Below are positions 32,363 to 43,755 of a stretch of 64,000 bases of DNA, in pieces (positions within the stretch are counted from its first letter, which is position 1; every line of letters begins with the position of its first letter). The stretch is from Undaria pinnatifida (lineage: Eukaryota; Sar; Phaeophyceae; Laminariales; Alariaceae). A program made the position numbers and the translations under genes. Location: positions 21,298,203 through 21,362,202 of the forward strand of contig JABAKD010000023.1 of assembly GCA_012845835.1 (NCBI GenBank), given 5' to 3'. The notes beneath the pieces are model-generated. The model did no database searches. It saw nothing but the letters and a program-made list of their open reading frames with translations, and was not told the DNA's origin.

Positions 32363-32598
32363 TATATCATACCAGTAGGGTGCGGAGGGGTTGTCCTTAA
32401 CGACATTAAAGAGCGGCTGGTCCTATACTGGCCTGGAGTTGGAACAATATCGTATGTGGACAATTTCTTCAAAGTAACGATATCAAGAGAAAGCGGAAAC
32501 AACGAACGGGTACGTAAAAAAATAGGATAAAAAATACCACGGAAAAATATTGGAATGTAAGCGTATAACATGGAAAGCCAGGCGATTTGTATTTAATA

Positions 32599-33275
32599 CA
32601 AGGGCTCCGCTCCGCGGGTGGCGTCAGCCGCCCGCTACGCTCGCGCAAGGCAAGGAAGAATGCAACAAAAAGCATGTAAATAAAGGAGACATAAAGAAGG
32701 AGGCCCATGATCTGGAGCAAACAGCGATTTGTTAATGCCAAGAGCTGCTTGTGCAGAGCAAGTTGCCCTGTTGTGCTCAGCTGTGCTGTGTGTGCTTTCG
32801 TTACCGGTGTTACGTTTTGATCGGCAGTACGGGGGTAGTTTGCGTGGGGGAAAAAACAGGGGCCCGTCAAAGATTAAATTAAATACATACATTTGTCATG
32901 TAGCAAAAGAAAAAAGAAAAAAAGTAGCACATACATACATCACAACAACGCGTATTATACCCGGTACTGCTCTGTGTTCGAAAGAAAGCACACAGCGCAG
33001 CACGACACAGCACCGCAGCGAAGGGCACGGCAGCGCACCGTACGGCTCCGCACGGCCCCGCACGGCGCTACGCTGCACTGCTGGGCTGTATATAGCCGGA
33101 CTGATCTGAGCTGGGCGTGCAGTGTGATCCAACAGCATAGTACCTACCTGATGGTATGTACAAACCTGGTGTAGTAGTACTGGTATGCACTATAAGCCTC
33201 AAGGTCTTCTCGTTGGTTCGAACCCCGGTATCATCGGGGGAAAATAATGATCCTCATAAAAAAATAATAGATATC
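32599..33275 (-). mobile_element. Hairpin-family element (GCTCCGC subfamily), copy 1
   Basis: Left end TA|CAAGGGCTCCGC then a GCGGGTGGC...GCCGCCCGC-type hairpin; TAATGCCAAGAGC (reverse of CTTGGCATT) at about 32734. Homologous in the same orientation to 63360-64000. The body contains CAGCGCAGCACGACACAGC and CACGGCGCTACGCTGC. The far end is approximate, near the tRNA-like sequence. Confidence 0.78.
33160..33240 (+). other. tRNA-like (SINE-type) sequence
   Basis: An A-box-like TGGTGTAGTAG starts at 33167 and a B-box GGTTCGAACCC at 33215, 48 bp apart, close to the spacing in tRNA genes. The T stem pairs poorly and no acceptor stem forms, so it is not a working tRNA gene. The same module is at 63890-63960. 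Confidence 0.4.
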
Positions 33276-33899
33276 AATTTGACTTTGTGGTCTTCTAGTA
33301 GATAGACTGTTCGCTTATAAGCCTGGTTTTCGTTGTTGGTTGAATCCAGGGGTCATTTGAAAAAAAATGATCCTTCTAAAACAATTGATATATATATGGT
33401 CTATTGGTAGAAGAATAATTGTACTGGTAGATACACCACTGCTGTTGTGACACATTGTGGCAACAACCTTGTAACAACTGAAAAACGAAAAAAATACAAT
33501 AATTGTCACAACTGACCCACATCTTCAGCTTGCTCCTGTTGCCTTGTGTTGTGTGCCCTTGGGTGCATTACAAAAAAGCTCGCATGGACGTCTATTAAAA
33601 TGCAAGTTCAACTCCCTCGCACGGACGTCCATTAAAATGCAAGTTCAACTCCCAAAAAAGCAAAGTTGCAAGTTCAACTCCCAAAAACAAATCTTGGAAA
33701 AAAAGAGTAAACAAATATGAAAAAGGTCAAAAAAAATGTTCAGAACTTGAAAAAAAACGAGTTCGAACAAATCAAATTTTAAGAAGATAGTAAAAAATGA
33801 ACGAACAAACAACTGAAAAGAGAAAAAAATGCAATACTTGACGAAACATTATGGAAAAACCAATAAAGTGTGGGAGGAAGCAAAGAAAAGCTGAAACGG
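33276..33899. other. AT-rich unassigned sequence with a second tRNA-like module
   Basis: TGGTCTTCTAGTAG (33278-33300 region), GCTTATAAGCC and GGTTGAATCCAGGGG follow a similar layout to the tRNA-like module just upstream. A phrase GC(A/G)TGGACGTC/ATTAAAATGCAAGTTCAACTC is repeated at 33583-33652. No gene seen. Confidence 0.45.
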
Positions 33900-34215
33900 T
33901 GAAAAACTGTTGCCAAGACGTGCTTGTGCAGAGCTAATTGCCCTGCGCTAGATGCTTGTCGATGTCACGTTCTGAACGGCAGTACGTGCGATGAGAACAC
34001 GACACGTACATAATAATAAATGGTACCTGGTACCTGTATCATACCTGGTACTACTACTGCTGTATGTTCAAAAGAACGCACAGCGCCGCACGACACAACA
34101 CCGCAAAACGAAGGGCAATAAGCGGCACCGCACTATGCTGCGCTGCACTGCTGAGCTATATATAGCCGGGCTGACCGGAGCTGGGGGTGCGTTGTGATCC
34201 AACAACGTAGTATGT
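33900..34215 (+). repeat. Remnant related to the GCTCCGC-subfamily body
   Basis: TTGCCAAGACGTGCTTGTGCAG and the later GCCGGGCTGACCGGAGCTGG / GTGATCCAACA phrases match 32734-33135 and 63490-63860, but the hairpin end is missing. Confidence 0.7.
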
Positions 34216-34299
34216 GCAAACTTATTAATAGCACCGGTACGTGGGATGATACTGCGAATGAATGTTACTGGCATGTACGAACTACTAATAAAAGTACCG

Positions 34300-34445
34300 C
34301 AAAGCACGCAGCACGGCAAAGTAGCAAATCACGTCAAAGCACAGCGCTGCGCTCTGCTAAGCTAGAGCTGCAGGGCATCGCAGGGCACTGCACGGCGCTG
34401 CGTTGCTGCGAGCTATACGCTGCGGTGGAGTGCTGGGCGGTGCGG
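34300..34445. repeat. GC-rich dispersed repeat, partner of 10195-10330
   Basis: Inverted similarity to 10195-10330 over words such as GCAGGGCATCGCAGGGCACTG. Confidence 0.68.
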
Positions 34446-34504
34446 AGCTGATGAGCCACCGGAGATGCCAGGGATGCACCAACCGAGCGCTTTCAGCACA
34501 AATA

Positions 34505-34664
34505 TATTTTTCCCCAGCAACTAATTTTCTTAAGGAACTTCGGGACGGTTCTCATCCCCGGCAACTAATTTTCTTTTCGGCAATTACGGGCTAAGAAGGG
34601 CTGAGAGGGGGGAGGATATGCCGAGCGAGACCTCCGAAGGAGTCGGGGTTTAAGTAATCAAGTC
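34505..34664 (-). mobile_element. Hairpin element, 5'-end remnant (copy D)
   Basis: Carries only the non-hairpin terminus: TTCGGGACGGTTCT, TTTTCGGCAATTACGGGCT, GGATATGCCGAGCGAGACC and TAAGTAATCAAGTC. The phrase CCCC(A/G)GCAACTAATTTTCTT is duplicated inside. The outer flank reads AA rather than TA. Confidence 0.82.
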
Positions 34665-35189
34665 AATTTACCGCAGCAGTGACGCGATGACATTTACCGT
34701 CACTGGGGACGAGCTCCACCATATCACCACAGCCGCTACGAGTCCTAATCACTAACGGCCCTAGTCTACAGCCTTAGCATAGTACTGTTAATATTCTGGC
34801 CTTGCAGTGTATATACTACTAGAATACTACTATCACTACTACCGCTGATACTACTACGACTACTACTACCTGTACTAGTAGTACTACTACACTACTACTG
34901 CTGCTGATGCTGCTGCTATACTGCACTCTACTACTAACCCTAATTGCTATTGCTCGGAGATTACGATACCACTTTATATACTGTTCAAACTATTAATAGT
35001 GGTGTAAAGTGCGACTGCTACGGAACGGATGAGGCGGGTGGCAACGGGCGGGGGAGGGGGGGGGTCGCTGGGTGGGGGGGAATGCAACAGAGGGGGGAAA
35101 GGGGGAACGAATACATATATGCGTACAAGTATACATTTTTAAAACAGGAGATCAACGGCGCGGAGGGGGGAAGGGGTGGCGAGTTGAGG
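34665..35189. other. Microsatellite-rich spacer
   Basis: TACTACTA-type trinucleotide tracts at about 34800-34935 and G-rich sequence after 35040. No gene. Confidence 0.55.
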
Positions 35190-36475
35190 CAATGAGTCTA
35201 GGAAGGACGGGGCGAGCAGGATAGACTTCACGACCCGGCCGGGGGGCAGCGCGGCAGTGGGGCCGCGCAAAGGAAAGGGGGGGGGGGGTGCGGCAACGGG
35301 GCGCACACAACCAGATCGGGAAAGAACGCGGCGACGGGGCCGCGCAGATCGACGGCGGGTTCAAACAAATGAGGGGTGCGAGGCAAAGGGCGCACGCAAA
35401 GGGTGGAGGGAGAGGGTGTGCGGTAATGAGAGCGTACACGACACGGCCGGGGGGAAGCACGGCAATGGGGCCGCGCAAATAAATGGGGGTGGGGTGTGCA
35501 GAAACGGGTCCGCACACGACGATCAGGCCGGCAGGGGACGCGGCATCGAGGGCCGCGCAGAGCGACGGCGGCCAGGCCGCGGGCTCAAACAAACGGGGGG
35601 TGCGCGACAAAGGGGTCGCGGAAAAGGGGGCGGGGGTTCACGGCAACGAGACCGTGCACGACCCGGCCGGGGGGCGGCGCGGCAATGGAGCCGCGCCAAG
35701 AAATGGGGGGGGGTGTGGGGCAACGGGGCAGCACACGATCAGGTCGGGAGGGGACGCGGCAACGGGGCCGTGCAGAGCGACGGCGGCCCGGCCGCGGGCT
35801 CAAACAAACGGGGGGTGCGCGACAAAGGGGTCGCGAAAAAGGGGGGAGGGAGGCCGTACACGACCCGACCGGGGGGGGAGCGCGACAATGGGGCCGCGCA
35901 AAGAAATGGCGGGGGGGGTGTGCGGCAACGGGGCAGCACACGATCAGATCGGGAAGGAACGCAGCAACGGGGCCGTGCAGAGCGACGGCGGCCAGGCCGC
36001 GGGCTCAAACAAACGGGGGGTGCGCGACAAAGGGGTCGCGCAAAAAGGGGGGGGGGTGTACGGCAACGAGGCCGTGCACGACCCGGCCGGGGGGGGAGCG
36101 CGGCAACGGGACCGCGCAAAGAAAGTGGGGGGAAGGGCGCGGCAACGGGGTCGCGCACGTTCCGGCCGGTGGGAACGCGGCAACGGGGCCGCGAAAAGGA
36201 AGGGGGCGGGAGTGGGCGGCGAGGGGGCCGTACACGACCAAGGGGGGGGGGGCACGCGGCAACGGGGCCGCGCGGAAAAAATAAAATAAAAGGGGGGGGG
36301 GGGGGGGGGGTGGGCGGCAAGGGACCGTACAAAACCAGTGGGGGGGGGGGCGCGGCGACGGGGCTGCGCAAAGGAAAAGGGAGTGAGCGGGCGACAACGG
36401 GGCCGCACACGCTCAGGAACGGGGAGCTTTCGGTAACGGGGCCGGGGGAGTGGGGCGTAGAGAAGGAGCTACGCA
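35190..36475 (+). repeat. G-rich minisatellite array 1
   Basis: Irregular units combine CGGCAACGGGGCCG, (C/T)ACACGACCAGG-type linkers, GGCCGCGCAAAGAAA and runs of 7-20 G. A sub-block including GACGGCGGCC(A/C)GGCCGCGGGCTC is repeated three times (about 35560, 35780, 35985). Gly/Arg frames over 450 codons arise because the unit has few stops; I do not call them genes. G runs make quadruplex formation on the plus strand plausible. Confidence 0.93.
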
Positions 36476-36483
36476 CGGGGGGG

Positions 36484-37010
36484 GAAGGACAGAGCGTGGC
36501 CACGGGGCTGCGCACGAGTTCAAGGGCGAGGAACGGGAGGCGGTCCGAAGGTGGAGGAGCTCAATGGGGCGCCTGGGGAGAACAGGGGAGGACGCAGACA
36601 AAAGAGATCGACTGTTGGGAGTCGTGACTAGGTTGGGAGAAGAGATGCCACTAAGGAAAGGAAGGGACGTAGGGAAGGTGGTGTGGGCGTTAGGTGGGGA
36701 GCTGCTCGCACGACATATTGACGTAGAGCGCGTGAAGATTTTTTCGGGGAACGACACAAGGTCGACCAGTTCGCACGGCTAGAACAGATAGCGAGGGTAG
36801 GCGTGCCGATGGATGTGGGACCAGGAGGTAATTTTGAGCGGGAACTGGCACACGGGAACCATAGCAGCGCCAGAAAACACATGACCGACGTGTGGGAGAC
36901 CGCAGTGGGAGACGTCAAGAAAGGGAGAGTGATCGTGATGCCGGTGAGAGTAGCGCGGGTAGCGCACGCGGAGGGAGGGGGGAATCTACGGCAATGAGAC
37001 TGAACATGAA
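36484..37010 (+). pseudogene. DIRS-like retroelement fragment: gag-like end and RT lead-in
   Basis: The first part encodes a charged segment (RRWRSSMGRLGRTG ... RLLGVVTRLGEEM) repeated in diverged form at 39060-39340. The second part encodes FERELAHGNHSSARKHMTDV then GDVKKGRVIVMPVRVARV, which resembles the conserved stretch just ahead of the reverse-transcriptase core in DIRS-like elements (GNH-S...V..D...GR). The RT core itself is missing: sequence passes into array 2. Frames change between the two parts. Confidence 0.5.
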
Positions 37011-37059
37011 ACGAGTGGTAGCGTCCGCGACGGGGCCGTGACCGGGATGGGGGAGGCAA

Positions 37060-38830
37060 GTGCCCCTAGGGGGGAGCGAGAAGGAGGAGAAACACGCCAA
37101 GAGGGTTCGCGAACGGGGGTTCGCGGACGAAGTGTACGGGAAAAGGGCCGCACATGACCAGGGAGGGGAAGCGAGTGGTAATGGCGCCGAAGGGAGGCGG
37201 GGGAAAAGGGCTGACGGGGAGGGTGATGTGTGCGGCAATGGGGCCGTTCGCGACCTTGTCGGGGGGCGCGGCAACGAGGCCGCGCAAGAAAGAGGGGAGG
37301 TGTGCGGCAACAGGGCCGTACACGACCTTGTCGGGGGTTGGATGCGGCAACGGGGCCGTACACGACCTTGTCGGGGGTAGGATGCGGCAATGGGGCCGCG
37401 CAAGAAGGGGGGGGGGGGGGGGTGCGGCAACGGGGCCGTTCACGACCTGGTCGGGGGGCGCGGCTACGGGGCCGCGCAAGAAAGGGGGGGTGTGCGGCAA
37501 CAGGGACGTACAAGACCTTGTCGGGGGCGGGATGCGGCAACGGGGCCGCGCAAGAAAGGGGGAGGTGTGCGACAACGGGGTCACGCACGAACAGGCGGGG
37601 TGGGGACACGGCAACGGGGCCGAGCAAAGGGGGAGGGGGGGTGCGCAACGGCCGTACACGACCAAGCGGGGGAAGAAACGCAGAAACGGGGCCGCGTAAA
37701 CAAGGGGGGGGGTAGGAGCGGCAACGGGACCGTACACGACCTGGTCGGGGTTGGGACGCGGCAACGGGGCGGCGCAAGAAGGGGGGAGAGGTGTGCGGCA
37801 GCGTGGCTGTACTTCACCAGGATGTGGGGGGAACGCGGAAACGGGGCCGCGCAAAGAAGGAGGGGGGCGGGGGGGAGGGGGGGGAGGAAGGGGCTGCAAC
37901 AGGGCCGTACACGAAGAAGCCGCTCGGCGGCGTGAACGTGGCATCGTGGGGGGGAAGGGGGGTGCTGCAACGGGGTCGTACACGACAAGGCACGGGAGAT
38001 AATGCGGCAAGGAGTCCGCACAAATAAGGGAGGGGTGGGGATGTGGTAACGGGGCCGTACGCAACCAGGCTTGGGGAGGGGCGCGGCAAGGAGACCGCGC
38101 AAACAGGGGGGGGGGGGGGGGGGCAACGGGGTCGTTCACGACCTTGCCGGGCGGGGGGGCGCACGACCTGGTCAGGGGGGGGACGCAGCAACGGCGCCGC
38201 GCAAAAAGGAGGGAGAGCTGTGCGGCAGCGGGGCCATACACGACCTTGTCGGGGGTAGGATGTGGCAACGGGGCCGCGCAAGAAAGGGGGGGATATATGC
38301 GGCAACGGGGCCGTTCACGACCTGGTCAGCGGGCGTGGCAACGGGGACGCGCAAGAAATGCGGGGAGGTGTGCGTCAACGGGCCGTACACGACCTTGTCG
38401 GGGGTGGGATGCGGCAATGGGGCCGCGCAAGAAGCGGGGAGAGGCGTGCGACAACGGGGTCATGCACGCCCAGGCGGGGGGGGGACACGGCGACGGGGCT
38501 GCGCAAACAAGGGGGGGGGGGGGGGGGGGGGCTGCGGCAACGGGCCGTACACGACCAAGCGGGGGAAGGAACGCGGAAACGGGGCCGCGTAAACTAGGAA
38601 GGGGGGAGGGGCGGCAGCGGGGCCGTACACGACCTGGTCGGGGGGGGGGGGCGCGGCAAGGGGCCGCGCAAGGAGGGGGAATGGGTGTGCGGCAGCGTGG
38701 CCGTACACGACCAGGGGAGGGGGGGACGCGGCAACGGGGCCGTACACGACCAGGCAGGGGGGGAATGTGACAACGAAGCCGCGCAAGAGGGGGACGGGGG
38801 GGGTGGTTGCGGAACCTGGGACGTAAATGA
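37060..38830 (+). repeat. G-rich minisatellite array 2
   Basis: Units of roughly 65-80 bp alternate CGGCAACGGGGCCGTACACGA-type and GGCCGCGCAAGAAAGGGGG-type halves, with CTTGTCGGGGG or CTGGTCGGGGG linkers and G runs up to about 20. The array occupies the place where reverse transcriptase would be expected in the DIRS-like element. Confidence 0.93.
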
Positions 38831-38879
38831 CCAGACGAGGGGAGAACGCGTCAGAGGGGCCACACAGAACGGGGGACGA

Positions 38880-39660
38880 CGAGGCAAAGAAAAGGGGGCT
38901 GAGGGGCGACTAGGGAGAACGGCCACGACAGGGAAAGAGCGGAAAAAGGGGTCGCGCAAAGAGAAAGGGGGGAGTGAGCAGCAACGGGATCGCACACGCT
39001 CATGGAAGGTGAGCCTGCGGCAACGGGGCCAAAGGGGTGAGGCGTGGAAAGGGAGCCATTTGGCATAGAGGAGCGAAAGAGCGCAGCAACGGAACCGCGC
39101 ACGAGCTGAACAACGCAGAACGGCAGGCGCCCCTACTGTGGAGGGGCGCTATGGAGCGCCTAGGGAAGACAGGGGGAAGACGCAGATGAAACGAGATCGA
39201 CGGTTGGGGGTCGTGGCTGATTTGGGGGGAGAGATGTGGATGAATATAGGAGTGGGCTTGGGGATGGTGGGGTTGGCGTTGGGAGGGGTGCGGTGGCTTC
39301 TGCAGCTGAGCAAGCTGCATCTGAATGGGCAAGAGAAACGGGGGAGGGGGGGGGGGGGTTCGTGACGCGGTTCAAGATGGAGCTTGTGGAGTTGGGGGAA
39401 GAGGTGCGGACGCAGGCGCTGAGGCTGAAGCGGAGGGTGAACACGTGCCCGACGGCGGAAGAGGTCGGGCCCCTACCAGTACCGGATTTCAAAGCAACGC
39501 GGGCGTGGCTCGACGTGGCGCCCCTATACATAGAAGGGGGGGTGCGAGGGAGGGCTGGGGGAGGGAGAAAGGGGGGGGGGGGGGGGTGCGAAGAGGGCAG
39601 CCGGTGGGGGTAAGCGGGGCGGGGAGGGATGGGTGTAGCAGGAGAATGCAAAGGAGTGGC
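38880..39660 (+). pseudogene. Second DIRS-like gag-type fragment
   Basis: Repeats the transition seen at 36400-36790: array sequence, CGCACACGCTCA, then ERLGKTG, DRRLGVVADLGGEM. It continues into a frame with VTRFKMELVELGEEVRTQALRLKR and PDFKATRAWLDVAPLYIEG. The frames are broken by G-run length changes. Identity as gag is an inference from position. Confidence 0.4.
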
Positions 39661-39681
39661 GGTTAACGTTTATAACGAGCA

Positions 39682-40566
39682 GTGGGGGGGCTGTCTCTGC
39701 CGCTGCAGCACTTCAGGATTCAGGCAGTGAAGAAAGGAATCAGGAGGGCGCATGCGGAGGCGGGGAACCAGGCACGGGTAAGGAGGCCGCTGGCGTGGGA
39801 GATGATCAGAGTGATGGAGGAGAGTATCGGCGCGTGGGGGGTAGGGGGGAGAATCGTGTGGATCGGGATGGCACTAACGTATCAGCTGCTGCTGAGGGCC
39901 TCGGAACTATTTGCGGAGGAAAGGGGAAAGGTGTATGTGGTTTACTGCTTGAGGAGGGGAGATATGGCTTTCTTCGAGAAAGGGGTGCAGCTGGGACCGG
40001 GAGGAAAGGAAGCCGCGGATACGGTGGAGATCTGTCTCAAGGGGGGGAAGGGAGACCAGGGGAGAAAAGGCGCGGTAGCCGTGATAACAAAAGGATTTGG
40101 GGGGGTCGGGGGGGGGTGGAAGGGAACGTGGTGGACCTGATGGCGGAGCTAGTAGGCTACTACGGGAGGACGGTTCCGGGGGGGGAAACGCCCCGCTCAT
40201 GACATACAGGGGCGGGGGAAGATGGAAGGTATAGACGAAAGGGCAAGCGACGTTTTGCTTAAGGAGCGGGCTGGAGAAAGTGAGGAGGAAATGGAAGAAG
40301 CAAGGGAAGGGGGCAGTGGGAGACCTGGTTCCAGAGGAATTCGCGCTGCACTCTGGAAGGATAGGGGGAGCGACACAGAGGCTGGCGGAGATGGAAGCAC
40401 AGCCGTGGGTGATCCAGAGAGAAGGAAGGTTGGTGTCGCAGGCATTCATGGGGTACGTGAGATCGAATATGGAAGACCCCCTTTGGGTGTCAAGGATATT
40501 GGTAGGGAGGTCAGGAGCGCCGGGCAGACAGCCGGGGCAAGGGACGGGATCGAGGGGGGGGCGGGG
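39682..40566 (+). pseudogene. DIRS-like tyrosine recombinase, frameshifted
   Basis: Tyrosine recombinases of DIRS elements integrate circular DNA intermediates by site-specific recombination. The frame from about 39682 encodes the core-binding segment (LPLQHFRIQAVKKGIRRA, RRPLAWEMI) and LLLRASELF with the first catalytic Arg. After a G-rich stretch (40085-40135) the frame moves, and a further shift with a stop lies at about 40195-40225. The last part has LHSGRIGGATQRLAEM (His-x-x-Arg), VIQREGRLVSQAF, where canonical proteins have GRW, and GYVRSN with the candidate nucleophilic Tyr. Motif order and spacing fit the family well; the copy is dead. Confidence 0.78.
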
Positions 40567-41095
40567 GGCATCGGGGGCGAGGGTAGAATAGGGTAGGCGC
40601 GGGCGTAGAACGCGGCTTCCGAATGGGCTTCTGGTTGTTGAGGTTATCTGTCGGGGAGGGGGGCAGGTCAGCTGCGTACAATAGCTGGGAGAGGGAGCGG
40701 GGGAGGGAGAGGGGGGCAAGGAAAACCGGACGAGGGTGAGCCGTCAGTTTCCACCCCCCCCCATCCTCCCCCGCGGGGCGGGGGAACACCATGATATTAA
40801 TGAACACGCATATTTTCGTGAAGAGGAGACCAAAATCGCGATTTTGAGTGTTTAGAGTCAAATTATGCGCACCTGGAGTTTTATACGCGTGCCGGAAATC
40901 GCGATATTTTCGCGACCTGTGGTCCGCAAAACACAACCCAAGTGCGAAAAATCAAACAGGGCTTTTTTTTCCCCATTGCGATTTTTAATGTTTTTTTTCG
41001 TTGAGTAGAACCAGTATTCCTGACAGACTGGCAGGATTGGACACGCCCCGGAAAACACGTACCTACCCACACGAAGCTTGCTTCTCCACGATACC
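40567..41095. other. Unassigned sequence
   Basis: Contains a C/G hairpin near 40763-40785 (CCCCCGCGGGGCGGGGG) and AT-rich phrases with AATCGCGATTTTGAG that loosely recall 53150-53210. No DIRS terminal repeat could be identified. Confidence 0.45.
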
Positions 41096-41607
41096 TGTCA
41101 CGAATCGGAACCTAGGGGAGTCAGTCTGGAATCAGGGTGAGACATGCGAGGATCTTTATGGCGAAGCAGACGAGAGTATCTAGCCTACTAGCATCGCAAG
41201 GTCCACACATGGGCTATATCTGTAGCACGCCTCAGGTATTCATAATGACTGCCCTCCGGAGGACCGATACGACCGAGTTCAGAAGGCGCTTGTGCGTTCC
41301 TCGGAGAAAGAGAGCAAGTCCCTTGTGCAGGTGCTCAAGATGTGAAGCTTCCCAAGAAAATAGTGTGAAAATGATAACTTGATTGCTTATCCGAAGGTCT
41401 ATGAACGTGAACCCAAGGAATTGTGGAAGGGTTGGTTGGTTGATTGAAGTGAAGAAGTGAAGTGAAGTGGGTAAAAAGGGAAGTTGTGAAGTGTCCGGGT
41501 GGGGCAGCCACACCCAACTTAGGGAGGGGACGTAAATATCGCGGCCCCTACTATCACGAAAACGCCTCTGTCATAGCAACTCTTGAAACTGTCACAGAAC
41601 CGTAATA
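41096..41607 (+). repeat. LTR-like sequence (TGTCACGAATCGG family), copy 1
   Basis: 512 bp matching 51936-52445 end to end in direct orientation, from TGTCACGAATCGGAACC to GTCACAGAACCGTAAtA. Flanks do not match each other, so it may be an old solo LTR or one end of a broken element. Confidence 0.75.
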
Positions 41608-42213
41608 TTCCCCTTAGCACAATGCGATGACAAGAGCAATATGCTATAGCAATCCTGTGACTGTATAGCCAAGGGTACAGAGCCGCAAAGCTCTTTACAG
41701 AAATAATGACCTCGAGGATAGGCTAACAAACCGTAAACACAGGGGCCACAAGAGGGAAATCCTCGATAAAACCCTTCCCCCTGCCTTTTCACTGCGTATT
41801 TGATCACCTGACCACTATTCAATGGCTAAAAGTCCGTATGTGAACGAAATTAACGTGCACGAAAGCAGCACGCAACTGCACGGAACTGACTCGTCTACTC
41901 CTTTTTGAGTCTGCCCACATACAAAATAATTTCCGTCAAAATGCAACGTCGGTAACTCAGCAACATATCGCAAAAAGAACAAAAGCACGCAATATCGGTA
42001 GCTCAATAACATACCGCAAAAAGAAGAAAAGCACGACGGGCAAAGAAATCCTAAACCTTTGGCAAGAGCGGAACTCCGATGCCAGGTATCAAAGCAAAAA
42101 AAAGAAGAATGTGACACAATAAACCGCAAACAAAATAAACGGCTGAAGGTCGAGGATAAGTATGTAGCCCTCACCAAACAACCACTCACGTTCACTGCGC
42201 CGACGACGCCAAT
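41608..42213. other. Unassigned sequence, possibly LTR-element interior
   Basis: No protein motif was recognised. The last ~25 bp (CGCCGACGACGCCAAT) match the interior just left of the LTR at 31794, so part of this could belong to that element. Confidence 0.4.
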
Positions 42214-42450
42214 TGTAGTGGTACTCCGAGTGGGGGATGCGTGGTTGGTCGGTGTTGGGAAGCGTGCTCCTCATGGGTTCCGGTGCACTTGTTTGGTCTC
42301 TCCTCACGGCTCGCTGGATAGACTCAAAGCTTATACATTATTTCCGCTACATTGAACTCTAGAAGACAGACAAAACAGGCCCTTGGCACATGGGAGCGCA
42401 GGGCAAGGTAAGTAGAGCAGTTAGAGCAGGTAGAGCAGGTAGTGAGATGT
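42214..42450 (+). repeat. Partial LTR of the 569-bp family
   Basis: TGTAGTGGTACTCCGAG through the AGAGCAGGT repeats to GGTAGTGAGA, then truncated relative to 30770-31338. Confidence 0.85.
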
Positions 42451-43504
42451 GGGGCGTCCTGCTTGTCCCATCATCGTCACCTACATTATCGCCCATCTAT
42501 GATGGCCTTGACGTGAATGTGACATCTAATGTCACGTGGTTTCACCTCAACCATGACATGGCTTCACGTCGAATCTATAAAACTATCCTTCTACGGAGGG
42601 CACTCCATTACAATAGTCCATTTAAATTCAAATCATACCCAAATAGTAAACACGACCCCGTCACTTCCCAAGAGACTGTACCAACAGTCTATCCGACTCT
42701 TCTCAAAGCAGTGCCGATCGTAGAAACAGGGCATACCCCCCATGAGCTGTGAAATGACATCAACGCAGATGCCCAGGGGAAACCCATACAACGAGCAAGA
42801 GCCCGATACAATCCCATTGGTAACTCCGAAACAAAGCCATTACAATCGCAGAAAGATTGTAGCAACACAGCAGTTGAGCCTCCAAAGTAAGTCGAACGAG
42901 GCAAAAAGCAAAACGAAACAACACGGCCAACAACAATCAACACAAAAACAAAGCATAGCAGCCAACACGGCTATCGAAAAATAAAAATAACGAAGCAAAA
43001 CGAAATAACACGGCCAACAATAACCAACACCATAAAAGTGAAGAATTTAGACTGGCAAACCAAGACCGGCCAAGAAGACAAATTACTATGACCAAACACG
43101 TGAATATACGTCTCGCACACCAGAGTAATTTTCTAGATACAGATACCCACACATAACATTCACCCCGCTATCGCAAGAAAGCATCAAAATATTTTTTCGA
43201 TTGAACTACTCCACTCCAAATCGAACAGCTGCCACCAACTGGATGCACCATTCTTCCCCCAACAACTTCTCAACAGGACTCGTGGCCAAAGTGTAACTGA
43301 ACAACTAAAACGAGAAGTAGTAGAAACAGGGTAAGGGTAAGAAACTCTTCGCATTGTCGGCGGACCCATCGCTCTAGCGCAGTCGCGAGTAGCCGGTGTT
43401 GTAGCCCGGCACGTGACTCTTGCGGTCTGGACGAGTAACCCAGGTCCTCACACATGGCGCAGATACCTATTTGGCGGACAGAGACGAGGCGTCGCGACGG
43501 GAAG
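42451..43504. other. Unassigned sequence
   Basis: AACACGGCCAACAA phrases repeat at 42920-43030. No gene recognised. Confidence 0.45.
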
Positions 43505-43755
43505 GAGGCACGGGCAAGGGCTCGGAGCGAAGGAAAGGCGTAGCAGCGCATGGGCAAGGGTTCGAAGCAGAGGAACGGCGGAACAGCGCACGGACCAGAC
43601 TTCAGAGCGAGCGATCGGTGCACGGGCAAGGCTTCGGAACGAAGGAGCATCGCGCGGGCAAGCTTCGGGCCGAGGGAACAGCGCGCGGACGGGAGTTCGG
43701 AACGGGAGAGTGCCACACGCCAGGGTTCGACGCGAGGGAACGGCGTGCGGGGAAG
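43505..43755. repeat. ~32-bp minisatellite
   Basis: About eight diverged units of the form GGGCAAGG-TTCGGAGCGA-GGAACGGCG. Open frames on both strands here are Arg/Gly/Ala-rich and follow from the repeat. Confidence 0.82.

Noticed and set aside
33160..33240. Functional tRNA gene
   Set aside because: T stem has mismatches and no acceptor stem pairs; kept only as a tRNA-like module.
35257..36627. A 456-codon Gly/Arg-rich frame and its neighbours on both strands
   Set aside because: It coincides with a stop-poor G-rich minisatellite and changes frame with G-run length; no domain.
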